Source: Phycisphaerales bacterium (lineage in GTDB: Bacteria; Planctomycetota; Phycisphaerae; Phycisphaerales; UBA1924). From it: a stretch of 64,000 bases of DNA. The stretch is taken from the NCBI GenBank assembly GCA_016699835.1, contig CP064987.1:496001-560000 (forward strand), written 5' to 3'. Shown piece by piece: positions 25,063 through 34,198 of the stretch (positions are counted from its first letter, which is position 1; each line of letters starts with the position of its first letter). The notes beneath the pieces were generated by a model. That model did no database searches and was not told the origin of the DNA. It was given only the letters and a program-made list of their open reading frames with translations. The translations under genes were made by a program, and so were the position numbers.

Positions 25063-26388
25063 ATGTTCATCCTCGAGACGATACGACTGGGTTTGGCCAA
25101 TCTCAGGCTCCACCTCCTGAGATCCATCCTCACCGCGCTCGGCATCATCCTCGGCGTCGCCGCCGTCATCATCATGAGCAGCCTCGGCGAAGGCTCCAAA
25201 CGCGAGGCCCTCAGCCAACTCGAACGCCTCGGAGCCCGCAACATCATCGTCCGCTCCCAAAGGCCCCCCGAGAGCCAGAGCCAGGGCCAGCAGCAGCGAA
25301 GTTTCGTCAGCCGCTTCGGCATCACCCGCGCCACCTTCGACGTCCTCGCCGAAAACTTCAAGGACGCCGAGGCCATCGTCCCCCTCAAGGAAGTCGGCAG
25401 CCAGGTCATCCGTGACGACAAGCGAAAAACCAGCCAGGCCTTCGGCACCACCCCCGAGTTCCTCACCGTTGCCAACCTCCACCTCGCCAAAGGCCGCTAC
25501 CTGAACCAGAGCGACCTCGACCAGAAAGAGGCCGTCGCCGTCCTCGGCGCCAATGTCGCCCGAGAGTTCTTCCCCCTCGAGAACCCCCTCGAAAAGACCA
25601 TCCGCATCGACGACCGCGCCTTCCGAGTCGTCGGCGTCCTCGGCGAGATCGGCCTCGCCGCAGGCCGGGGCGCCTCCCTTGTCGGACGAGACCTCAACCT
25701 CGACGTCCACATCCCTATCACCACCGCCCGCGCCGCCTTTGGCGACACCGTCAGCCGCGGCGGCTCGGGAAGTTTCGAGAACACCGAGACCGAGGTCGCC
25801 GAGGTCTACATCGCCAGCCCCACACGCGAGCGCGTCATGCCCGACGCCCAGCGCGTCCGACGCATCCTCGACGTCCGCCATGCCGCCACACGCGACGTCA
25901 TCGTCCACGTCCCCTACGAACTCCTCGAGAATGCCAAGAAGACCGCCATGACCTTCAACCTCGTCTTCGGCGCCATTGCCGGAATCTCCCTCCTCGTCGG
26001 CGGCATCGGCATCATGAACATCATGCTCGCCAGCGTCACCGAACGCACACGCGAGATCGGCATCCGCCGAGCCATCGGCGCCACCCGCGATCAAATCCTC
26101 TGGCAGTTCCTCGTCGAGACCGGCGTCCTCACCGCCATGGGCGGCGTCGTCGGAGTCCTCCTCGGCGTCGGCGGCAGCCTCTTCGTGCGATGGGCCGTCA
26201 AAAGACTCCCCACTGCCCCCGTCATCGGCACCCTCTTCCCCCGCGACCTCAACCTCCCCACCAGCATCACCCCGGGCTCCATCGTCCTCGCCTTCGCCGT
26301 CGCCACACTCACGGGCCTCATCTTCGGCATGTATCCCGCCAAGCGCGCCGCCGCTCAGGACCCCATCGTCGCCCTCCGCCACGATTAG
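25063..26388 (+). CDS. MacB/FtsX-family ABC transporter permease
   Basis: A 441-aa permease with the MacB layout. An N-terminal membrane helix (LLRSILTALGIILGVAAVIIMSS, with the middle about residues 22-38) is followed by a large periplasmic domain (about 45-290) and three C-terminal helices. FtsX-domain motifs include GGIGIMNIMLASVTER and the TREIGIRRAIGATRDQIL segment that couples to the ATPase. The Gln-rich stretch ESQSQGQQQRS is a low-complexity insertion. The ATPase subunit and adaptor, normally neighbours, are not in the adjacent genes, so this permease is orphaned or works with a distant LolD/MacB-type ATPase. The substrate is unknown. Confidence 0.9.
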   Translation: MFILETIRLGLANLRLHLLRSILTALGIILGVAAVIIMSSLGEGSKREALSQLERLGARNIIVRSQRPPESQSQGQQQRSFVSRFGITRATFDVLAENFKDAEAIVPLKEVGSQVIRDDKRKTSQAFGTTPEFLTVANLHLAKGRYLNQSDLDQKEAVAVLGANVAREFFPLENPLEKTIRIDDRAFRVVGVLGEIGLAAGRGASLVGRDLNLDVHIPITTARAAFGDTVSRGGSGSFENTETEVAEVYIASPTRERVMPDAQRVRRILDVRHAATRDVIVHVPYELLENAKKTAMTFNLVFGAIAGISLLVGGIGIMNIMLASVTERTREIGIRRAIGATRDQILWQFLVETGVLTAMGGVVGVLLGVGGSLFVRWAVKRLPTAPVIGTLFPRDLNLPTSITPGSIVLAFAVATLTGLIFGMYPAKRAAAQDPIVALRHD

Positions 26389-26395
26389 GCACAAC

Positions 26396-28126
<1,731 letters not shown>

Positions 28127-28141
28127 AACCCGCTCCTTGCG

Positions 28142-28197
28142 CTCTACCCACCCTCGTGGGGCAGGCGGCCCGCCTGCCTCTACATCTTCTACAACTC
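28142..28197 (+). repeat. Dispersed hairpin repeat, copy e
   Basis: CTCGTGGGGCAGGCGG then CCCGCCTGCCTC: arms around 28158-28167 and 28171-28180 pair through the outer positions, and the tail reads TACATCTTCTACAACTC. It lies just upstream of the NHLRC2-like gene's ribosome site, antisense to it. Confidence 0.78.
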
Positions 28198-28269
28198 CCC
28201 CACACCCGAGGTCATATTCGATCTCTTCAGTCACGCTTCGATGCCCCACCACCCCATCGGTCTCACTCC

Positions 28270-29631
28270 TCATCGGCCATCCGAACCCGAGCCCGAAACC
28301 TCCGGATCCTCCCCAATCACCCGCTCCACATCAATGGTCGCTCCCTGCGACGCAACCCTGACACCACCCCCGGACAATCGCCGCAGCGTGTGCACCAGGC
28401 GCGCCATGTCCCCGCGAAACGGCGCCTCAAACCGCATCGCCGCCCCACTCACCGGATGCTGAAACGCCAGCATGCACGCGTGCAGCGCCTGCCGATTCAT
28501 CAAACCCTCCACGCTCTTCGGCGGCGCCGACGCCTCAGGCCCCATCCCGTTCGCGTTCCAACCCACCAGCACCTCATCCCCTCGCTCGCCACGCAGCCCC
28601 AGCGCCCGCCCGCCATACATGTCGTCCCCCACGATCGCCCACCCCTCGTGCGACAGGTGCACCCGAATCTGGTGCGTCCGCCCCGTTCGCAACTCCAACT
28701 CCACCAACGTGTACTCCGCCGTCGCCAGCCCTTCGATCCTGGGAACCGTGTACCGCTCACGCACCCGCGCCACCGTCGTCGATGGCTTCCCCAACTCGTC
28801 GTGCCGAACGACATACTTCTCCCGATACCCCTTCTCTTTCGAAGGATGAGGCCCGATCGGCAACTCGATCACATCCACATCCGGCTCCACACGACCATGC
28901 ACCAGCGCCAGGTACCGCTTGTCCACGCGCCGATGCTCGAACTGGTGCCCCAGTTTCCAGTGCGCCTCGTCCTGCTTCGCAAAGACGATCACCCCCGTCG
29001 TGTGCCGATCCAATCGATGCACGACACCGGGCCTCGCGATGTCCTTCCCCACGCTCGACAGCGCCCCGCCGCGCCCCGAACCGTGCATCAGGTGGTACGC
29101 CAGCGCGCTCAGCATCGTCCCACGCAGATGGCTCCGCGCTGGATGCACGATGATGTCCGCCTGCTTGTTCACCACGATCAACGCGTCGTCCTCATACAGC
29201 ACATCCAGCGGGATCGCCTCCGGAACAATGTTCCGCTCCGGCGGCGGCGGCACTACCACCTCCACCACATCACCCGCGTGCAACACCGTCGACGCCTTCG
29301 GCACCTTCTCGTTCACCAGCACCCCGCCCTCGTCGATCAGCCGCTGCAAACGGCTCCGCGACATAAACGTGATGCGATCCGTCAGATACTTGTCCAGCCG
29401 CTTCTTCAGATCACGCCGGATCTCAAAGACGACACGCCGGATCTCGCTGTCGTCCTCGCCCCCCTCGCCACCCTCGCCACCGCCCTCTTCGCCAGTCTCG
29501 GCACGCGAAGACTGCTCCTCCAGCGCCCGCCGGATCGCCTCGGGGTCCACCTTCCCGCCACGCATGATGTACGAAGCCCCCGCCCCGACACGCACACGCT
29601 CATCGCCGTCCTGAGAAACAGAGTCCGGCAT
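28270..29631 (-). CDS. RluA/RluD-family pseudouridine synthase
   Basis: A 453-aa pseudouridine synthase. After an unusual 70-residue N-terminal extension rich in Gly and Glu (GEEGGGEGGEGGEDD), an S4 RNA-binding domain follows (about 74-125, with LDKYLTDR and RSRLQRLIDEGGVLVN). The catalytic domain holds motif II HRLDRHTTG, where Asp208 is the nucleophile, and the later motifs ELRTGRTHQIRVHL and HP.SG near the end. RluD-type enzymes modify helix 69 of 23S rRNA, but RluA, C and D cannot be separated safely here. A 40-residue Ser/Gly tail extends the usual C terminus. Start ATG 29631 is the first available. Confidence 0.92.
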   Translation of the reverse strand: MPDSVSQDGDERVRVGAGASYIMRGGKVDPEAIRRALEEQSSRAETGEEGGGEGGEGGEDDSEIRRVVFEIRRDLKKRLDKYLTDRITFMSRSRLQRLIDEGGVLVNEKVPKASTVLHAGDVVEVVVPPPPERNIVPEAIPLDVLYEDDALIVVNKQADIIVHPARSHLRGTMLSALAYHLMHGSGRGGALSSVGKDIARPGVVHRLDRHTTGVIVFAKQDEAHWKLGHQFEHRRVDKRYLALVHGRVEPDVDVIELPIGPHPSKEKGYREKYVVRHDELGKPSTTVARVRERYTVPRIEGLATAEYTLVELELRTGRTHQIRVHLSHEGWAIVGDDMYGGRALGLRGERGDEVLVGWNANGMGPEASAPPKSVEGLMNRQALHACMLAFQHPVSGAAMRFEAPFRGDMARLVHTLRRLSGGGVRVASQGATIDVERVIGEDPEVSGSGSDGR

Positions 29632-29701
29632 CCCATCCTCGACTGAATCTCATGGGACAGAGAGGGGGGAGGGGGAGGCCCACCTGCCCCTTCTCTTTCC
29701 T

Positions 29702-29748
29702 ACATGCCCTCGTGGCACAGGCGTCCCGCCTGTGTCCTACTCCTCATC
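29702..29748 (+). repeat. Dispersed hairpin repeat, copy f
   Basis: CCCTCGTGGCACAGGCG then CGCCTGTG: perfect 8-bp arms (29716-29723 and 29727-29734), loop TCC, and the tail TCCTACTCCTCATCAC. A possible further, decayed copy precedes it at about 29647-29700. Confidence 0.78.
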
Positions 29749-29761
29749 ACCCACACACACC

Positions 29762-30592
29762 CTATGGCGTCCCTTGAGGCGCCGGCTCCGGCGCGGGCCC
29801 GCCGGGAGTCGCCGTAGGCGTCGGCATCGGCCCAACAGGCGACACCGCTCCCGCACCAGGCTGCAAATCCAGCACCGCCCCCGTCTCCTTCTTCGGCAAG
29901 TCCGACTCTTTCAGCAACGCCGGCGACTGAATCACGCTGTCGATGCTCGACTCCCGAGACTCCGCCAAAGCCACCGCATACTCGAACCCCGAAGATTTCG
30001 CCAGCGCCTTCGCCCGCTCATACTCGCTCTTCGCCTGATCCGCAGACCCCCGGCACTCCGCCAACGCCGCCAGCCCGAAGATCGCGCGAAGCCGCAACAG
30101 TTCGCGCCCCTTCACGCCGCTCAGTTCCTTGTCAACTTTCGAGTACGACCGTTCGATCTGCGTCAGCAGCCCCTCGCGATCCTCCGGCGTGAGAACCATG
30201 CTCGGGTCCTTGAGCGTCCCATCGACATCGGTCTCCGCCCCAGGCTGGATACCACGCACCAGAGCCTGCAGCCGTGTGTCCGCCGCAGTCAACTCCGCGA
30301 GATTCGCCACCGCGCTGTCGCCCTCAAACTCCCGCGCGATCGCCTGCAATGACTCCGGGCTGGGCGACCCGCTCTCGGTCGCGAGCGTCAACTCCGAGAA
30401 TCCACGATCCAGTTCCGCTTCCTTGTGCTCGCGATACTTCCGCAACCCCACAAACCCCAGCGCGATCACCGCAAGCACCAGCAGCACAGGCGTGCTGTAC
30501 TTCTGCAGGAAGTCAATGAACTCCTGATTAAGCCGAGACTCCTCGAGCCCGGCTCCTTCCTTGATCTGCGCGTGCCGTTTGTCCATCGCCAT
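29762..30592 (-). CDS. YfgM-like membrane-anchored TPR-type protein
   Basis: A 276-aa protein with a cytoplasmic helix (LNQEFIDFLQKYS), one membrane helix (TPVLLVLAVIALGFVGL, about residues 33-50) and a helical repeat domain after it. This is the layout of YfgM/TPR_21 proteins, ancillary factors of the SecYEG translocon and periplasmic chaperone network. The final 45 residues are Pro/Ala/Gly rich (PTPTATPGG). An in-frame GTG 16 codons upstream exists, but MAMDKRHAQ gives the expected short cytoplasmic end. Similarity is in topology and repeat pattern, so the family call is moderate. Confidence 0.72.
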   Translation of the reverse strand: MAMDKRHAQIKEGAGLEESRLNQEFIDFLQKYSTPVLLVLAVIALGFVGLRKYREHKEAELDRGFSELTLATESGSPSPESLQAIAREFEGDSAVANLAELTAADTRLQALVRGIQPGAETDVDGTLKDPSMVLTPEDREGLLTQIERSYSKVDKELSGVKGRELLRLRAIFGLAALAECRGSADQAKSEYERAKALAKSSGFEYAVALAESRESSIDSVIQSPALLKESDLPKKETGAVLDLQPGAGAVSPVGPMPTPTATPGGPAPEPAPQGTP

Positions 30593-30700
30593 GTCGGCCC
30601 CATCCTTCAATCTTGAAACTGCGTCACCAGGTTCCCCCACGCCGAAACCGCCGCGGGAACCACAAGTCTAGACCCCACCCGGCGTGCCCCCACACTCCGC

Positions 30701-31666
30701 TTAAGTCTCCCCCTCGTCCCAGAACTTCCACGCCCGATCCGACTCCAACTCCACCTTGGGCACCAATCGCTCCCGAATCAACGCCGAGAGCCGATCACAG
30801 CCCGCGCCCGTCCTCCCCGAAACCGCAAGATCGTGTTCAAACGCCGCACTTCCCGCGTCCGCGCGCAATGCCAGCGTCATGATCTCGCCCGCCGTCTCGA
30901 CCGCCACAGGCCGCGCCGTCGAATCGCCGCACGACAAAACCAAATCCGCCTCACGCACCAGATCCAACGCCCGCGCGCGCGCCTCACGCTCCCCCGCATC
31001 GCCATGCTCGCGGATCCCCGCCGTATCCACCATCCGCACAACCACACCATCGCACTCGACCATCACCCCCACATGATCGAGCGTCGTCCCAGGCTCGTCC
31101 GCCACCACCGAAACCGCCCGGCGTGCCATCGCGTTGAGCAGCGTCGACTTCCCGATATTCGCCGCCCCCACGATCGCCACCAGCGCCGGATCCATCAATC
31201 GCCCAAGCACGCGCGCGCGTCGACGATCATCCTCCGTCCACACCCCATGTTCCACGTGAAACATCTCATGCCGCCGCGGCTGCTCCAACAGCAAATCAAT
31301 CCCCAACGGACTCGCGCACCGCGCGAGCGCGTCGAGCATGCGCGCTTCCAACGCCGTGCTCGCTTCGGGATACAACTCGCACGCGTCGGCGGTTCCACGT
31401 GGAACGCCCGCGCGTTCGAGGGCGGCGGCGAGGGCGGCGATCACGGCGATCCCGCCGTGGGGCATGATCTGCGCGCACGTCTCGGCGAGTCGGGCCACCA
31501 GGGCCGTGTCCACACCAACGATCGATCGCAGCGCGATGTGACCTACCGGAACGTCGCGAACGCCGAGCGCACGCAGGACGGTTTCGACATCGCCTTGGAT
31601 CTGCACGATCGCCACCGCACCCGCGGCGTGGGACGGCGTCAGCAGCCGCCAGGTGGCGTCGATCAC
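30701..31666 (-). CDS. Degenerate MnmE-like (TrmE-type) GTPase
   Basis: A 321-aa protein; MnmE, the tRNA wobble-uridine GTPase, has about 450. Residues 1-150 are a shortened TrmE-N-like part. The G domain has the P-loop GAANIGKS (167-174), the G2 segment DEPGTTLDH (190-198) and G3 DTAG (214-217). The G4 NKxD is replaced by LRAD (267-270), and SGRTGAG (283-289) takes the place of the G5 SAKTG. The C-terminal CxGK cysteine of MnmE is missing. tRNA modification is therefore doubtful. It overlaps coaX by 4 bp. Two parS-like sites lie inside the coding sequence, encoding MFHVEH (135-140) and VPRGT (88-92). Confidence 0.85.
   Translation of the reverse strand: MIDATWRLLTPSHAAGAVAIVQIQGDVETVLRALGVRDVPVGHIALRSIVGVDTALVARLAETCAQIMPHGGIAVIAALAAALERAGVPRGTADACELYPEASTALEARMLDALARCASPLGIDLLLEQPRRHEMFHVEHGVWTEDDRRRARVLGRLMDPALVAIVGAANIGKSTLLNAMARRAVSVVADEPGTTLDHVGVMVECDGVVVRMVDTAGIREHGDAGEREARARALDLVREADLVLSCGDSTARPVAVETAGEIMTLALRADAGSAAFEHDLAVSGRTGAGCDRLSALIRERLVPKVELESDRAWKFWDEGET
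31248..31263. other. parS-like ParB-binding site 1
   Basis: TGTTCCACGTGAAACA differs at one base from the widely conserved bacterial parS consensus TGTTTCACGTGAAACA. It is read on the minus strand as codons for MFHVEH within the MnmE-like gene. Confidence 0.85.
31391..31406. other. parS-like ParB-binding site 2
   Basis: GGTTCCACGTGGAACG contains a perfect 14-bp palindrome GTTCCACGTGGAAC (31392-31405) and the invariant parS centre CACGTG. It is 128 bp from site 1 in the same gene. Confidence 0.72.
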
Positions 31667-32466
31667 AAGTCGTCCTCGTCGTCGGCGTCGTCGAGGGCGA
31701 GTTGGCAGGATCGCGCGATGCCGACGAGTTGGAGGTCGGGGTCGAGGCGATCGATGATGGGGTCGCCGTCGAAGAGGGCGACGGCATCGCCGCCGGTCGC
31801 GAGGACGGGCGGGTAGGCGCCATAGGCCTCGGCGTATTGGTCAACGAGATATCGCGCGAGCCCGCGGACGCTGGCGGCGACACCGAGTTGCATGGCGTGG
31901 GCGGTGTCCTTGCCGAAGACGCCGCGTTCGGGGTTCTGCGGCGCGAACTCGAGTTTCGGGAGCGCGCTCGTCTGCTCGTGGAGGGCGCGGAGCATCATGC
32001 GGACGCCGGGCGCGATGGCGCCGCCCTGGAAGACGCCCTCGCCATCGACGAAGTCGACGGTGACGGCGGTGCCGGCATCGATGACGACGCACGCCGAGGA
32101 GACGCGTGTGAACGCGCCGAGGGCGGCGAGGAGCCGGTCCTGGCCGACGGTCGAATCATCGTCGAGGGCGTTGGGAATGGCGATGGGCAGATCGATGCCG
32201 AGGCGGTAGACCTCGACGCCGAGTGAGGCGCGGAGTTCGGTGACGAGTGCGTCGGCAACCTTGTGATTCACGCTCGCCAGGGCGACGACGGCATCCGGTT
32301 CGTTCGACGACCACTCGGCGGCGCGGGCGACGATGGACTTGATGTCGGCGTTGTCGAAGGACTCGGCGGATTCGACGCTGGCGCCGCGGAGCAGGCCGAG
32401 GCGGGTGCGTGAGTTGCCCACGTGGATGGCGAGCACGGCGGAGAGGTCATCGGGCGTGTCGGTCAT
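31663..32466 (-). CDS. coaX: Type III pantothenate kinase
   Basis: A 267-aa ASKHA-fold kinase that phosphorylates pantothenate in the first step of CoA synthesis. Family motifs are the VGQDRLLAALGAF segment (108-120), CVVIDAGTAVTVDFV (126-140) with the catalytic-site aspartate Asp130, GGAIAPG and LATGGDA near the C terminus. In the N-terminal phosphate motif, usually DxGNT, this protein has IHVGNSRT, so the first Asp is His15, an unusual change at a nucleotide-binding position. It overlaps the downstream GTPase gene by 4 bp. From here rightwards the + strand becomes G-rich. Confidence 0.9.
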   Translation of the reverse strand: MTDTPDDLSAVLAIHVGNSRTRLGLLRGASVESAESFDNADIKSIVARAAEWSSNEPDAVVALASVNHKVADALVTELRASLGVEVYRLGIDLPIAIPNALDDDSTVGQDRLLAALGAFTRVSSACVVIDAGTAVTVDFVDGEGVFQGGAIAPGVRMMLRALHEQTSALPKLEFAPQNPERGVFGKDTAHAMQLGVAASVRGLARYLVDQYAEAYGAYPPVLATGGDAVALFDGDPIIDRLDPDLQLVGIARSCQLALDDADDEDDL

Positions 32467-32520
32467 GGTCGAGCGTACGGCAGTTGGTTCCTTTGGAGTT
32501 TGGACAGGAGGTTGGAGTAT

Positions 32521-32566
32521 GGGAAGGAGGCACAGGGGGGCGCCTGCGCCACGAGTAGGGGCAGTC
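32521..32566 (-). repeat. Dispersed hairpin repeat, copy g (opposite orientation)
   Basis: On the minus strand it reads CCTACTCGTGGCGCAGGCG followed by a C-rich right arm CCCCCCTGTGCC, partly degraded. It is the only copy on the minus strand and the only one right of the GC-skew switch. It sits in a 153-bp divergent promoter region. Confidence 0.65.
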
Positions 32567-32619
32567 AGTGAACTGATTCATGGTCGCGTCGCGAAGGTGG
32601 CGTGCCGTAGAGTTGGTTT

Positions 32620-33654
32620 ATGGCGACCTGCAAGGCCGATCCGTCGATCGAGCGTGTGGTGGTGGACTCGTTCACGTTTCCGCTGGGGGTGTATCCGGTG
32701 GAGACGATGACGCCGTCGCCTGGGTACACGGTGGAGTTTGAGCCGGCGGATGGCGACGACGAGGAGGGTGACTGGGAGGAGTGGCCGGATCGGTATGTGT
32801 ACGACATCGTGATCTCGGCGCATCGGCTCGAGGCGCTCTGCCATCGTTTGTTCTCGCTGCTGCCGGGGCGGATCTATCCGATCCTCGACGTGCTGGGACA
32901 TGACGCGTATCGCGAGATCGATCCGTATATCTCGTACGACCTCATCGGGCTGGATCGATTTCTCGACACGCTGCGGCGGTACCACGACTTTTTCTTTGAG
33001 GACGGGCTGTGCGGCTTTGGTGCGATGAGCGAGCAGCCGTTTGTCTATCTGTTTGTCGATGAGCACAAGATCATCACGGTGCGTGTTGAGCCGTCCATGA
33101 AGGAGCGGCTGGATCGATTGCTCGAGACGTTTGATCTGGAGCCCGCGAGCGGCGACGTGATCCCGGCGGGGGCGGACTCGGCATCGCACGAGCATCGGTC
33201 GGTGCTGCTCGCGCCCCCGGACAAGCCCGACATGCTCTCCACGGATGAGATCGTGGAGCGTTTGCGCGACGACTGGGAGTTGCTGCTGAACGTGGACCCC
33301 GAGGAGAACGTGGACGAGCAGGGGCGGGAGTTGGGCGTGACGAGTTGGCGGGTGATCGCGCGGTGCGAGGTGGATATTTCGGCGGAGCCGTTGCGATATG
33401 CCGAGGTGCTGCTCTATGCCGGTTCGTTGCGGCGGGCGGAGGAGATCGCGGCGGATGCGGTCCTGGAGTTGGCCCCCAAGCCGGTGGACTATGACATCGC
33501 GACGGCGGACCGGATCGGGGTGGAGACGCTCCGCGAGGCGATGGGTGAGGCCGGGGCGGCCCTTGAGGATGAGGGCGCGATCCACGAGGAGGGGGTGATC
33601 GTGGCGCGGTGGATCGACGACACGCCACAGCTCTCGGATCGCATCGATCTGTGA
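32620..33654 (+). CDS. Protein of unknown function, 344 aa
   Basis: A soluble, acidic protein without signal peptide or membrane helix. It starts MATCKADPSIERVVVDSFTF and contains an acidic stretch DGDDEEGDWEEWPDRY (about 44-60) and a region with many aromatic residues, YREIDPYISYDLIGLDRF, followed by FFFEDGLCGFGA. A Lys/Arg-poor C-terminal half has several amphipathic helices (RYAEVLLYAGSLRRAEEIA). Codon usage (G/C in third position) is that of real genes here and it fits one transcription unit of its own. I recognise no catalytic motif. It is probably conserved among relatives, since the whole frame is free of the Arg/Pro-rich pattern seen in spurious frames. Confidence 0.75.
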   Translation: MATCKADPSIERVVVDSFTFPLGVYPVETMTPSPGYTVEFEPADGDDEEGDWEEWPDRYVYDIVISAHRLEALCHRLFSLLPGRIYPILDVLGHDAYREIDPYISYDLIGLDRFLDTLRRYHDFFFEDGLCGFGAMSEQPFVYLFVDEHKIITVRVEPSMKERLDRLLETFDLEPASGDVIPAGADSASHEHRSVLLAPPDKPDMLSTDEIVERLRDDWELLLNVDPEENVDEQGRELGVTSWRVIARCEVDISAEPLRYAEVLLYAGSLRRAEEIAADAVLELAPKPVDYDIATADRIGVETLREAMGEAGAALEDEGAIHEEGVIVARWIDDTPQLSDRIDL

Positions 33655-34198
33655 ATGCAGAACTTGCGCGAACTCATCGGGCTTGTCGGTTGTGATACCG
33701 TCCAAAGCCCTGCCGAGGATGGCATGGATGAGTTTGCTGTTGGGTTGGTCGTGTTTGCGTGCGGCGAGAATGGGCAGTATCTTGTGGAGGTGCCGGAACC
33801 GGAACGGGTTGGATGCGGATCCGATTCACGTTCCGGAACGCCGCCCGCTCGTGCACGCGCACGGGACACTTGGGATGGCGTCGGGTGGACCGGGTGTTCG
33901 CTGGCGGCTCCTACGGGGCATGACCGGGCGAGAAACCACGATCCCTCGCGGCAGGCACTCGGCACCATGCCAATACTTTGGCCTTGGTGCCGGTGGCACG
34001 CGTCGTTGAGTCGGGATGGGTCGGCCTTGGAACCGGTCGCGAATCGCGGACGGGGCTTCGGACGACGCCAGGCATGGCGCAACGCGAGCGGCACATGAGT
34101 CGGGTCGCACACGCGTGCGACCACGACGCCAAACTTGAGGTACGACAATCGATCGGGCAGGAAGCCCGTGCAGTCACGAAGTGGATTTGGAGAGAACC
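33655..34198. other. Long intergenic region before the secretin gene
   Basis: 544 bp without a supportable gene. An open frame begins directly after the previous stop (33655-34098), but it loses normal residue composition after some 50 codons. No AT-rich block, DnaA-box cluster or tRNA was found. It should carry the secretin promoter and leader. Confidence 0.5.

Noticed and set aside
24916..26394. Long acidic Gly/Asp/Glu frame opposite the MacB-like permease
   Set aside because: Composition is the reverse-strand image of a GC-rich gene; the + strand has FtsX motifs and membrane helices.
28127..28273. N-terminal extension of the NHLRC2-like gene
   Set aside because: It would translate the hairpin repeat; AAGGAG and the signal peptide support the start at 28126.
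32411..32425. CACGTG within coaX as a third parS site
   Set aside because: The flanks (CCCACGTGGAT) lack the outer GTT/AAC parts of the parS palindrome.
33655..34098. Frame starting directly after the 344-aa protein
   Set aside because: Begins at a good coupling position, but after about 50 codons composition becomes Arg/Gly/Trp-rich with no fold pattern.
30593..34198. DnaA-box cluster marking oriC near the parS sites
   Set aside because: No TTATCCACA-type boxes or AT-rich unwinding element found by eye; the origin claim rests on skew and parS only.
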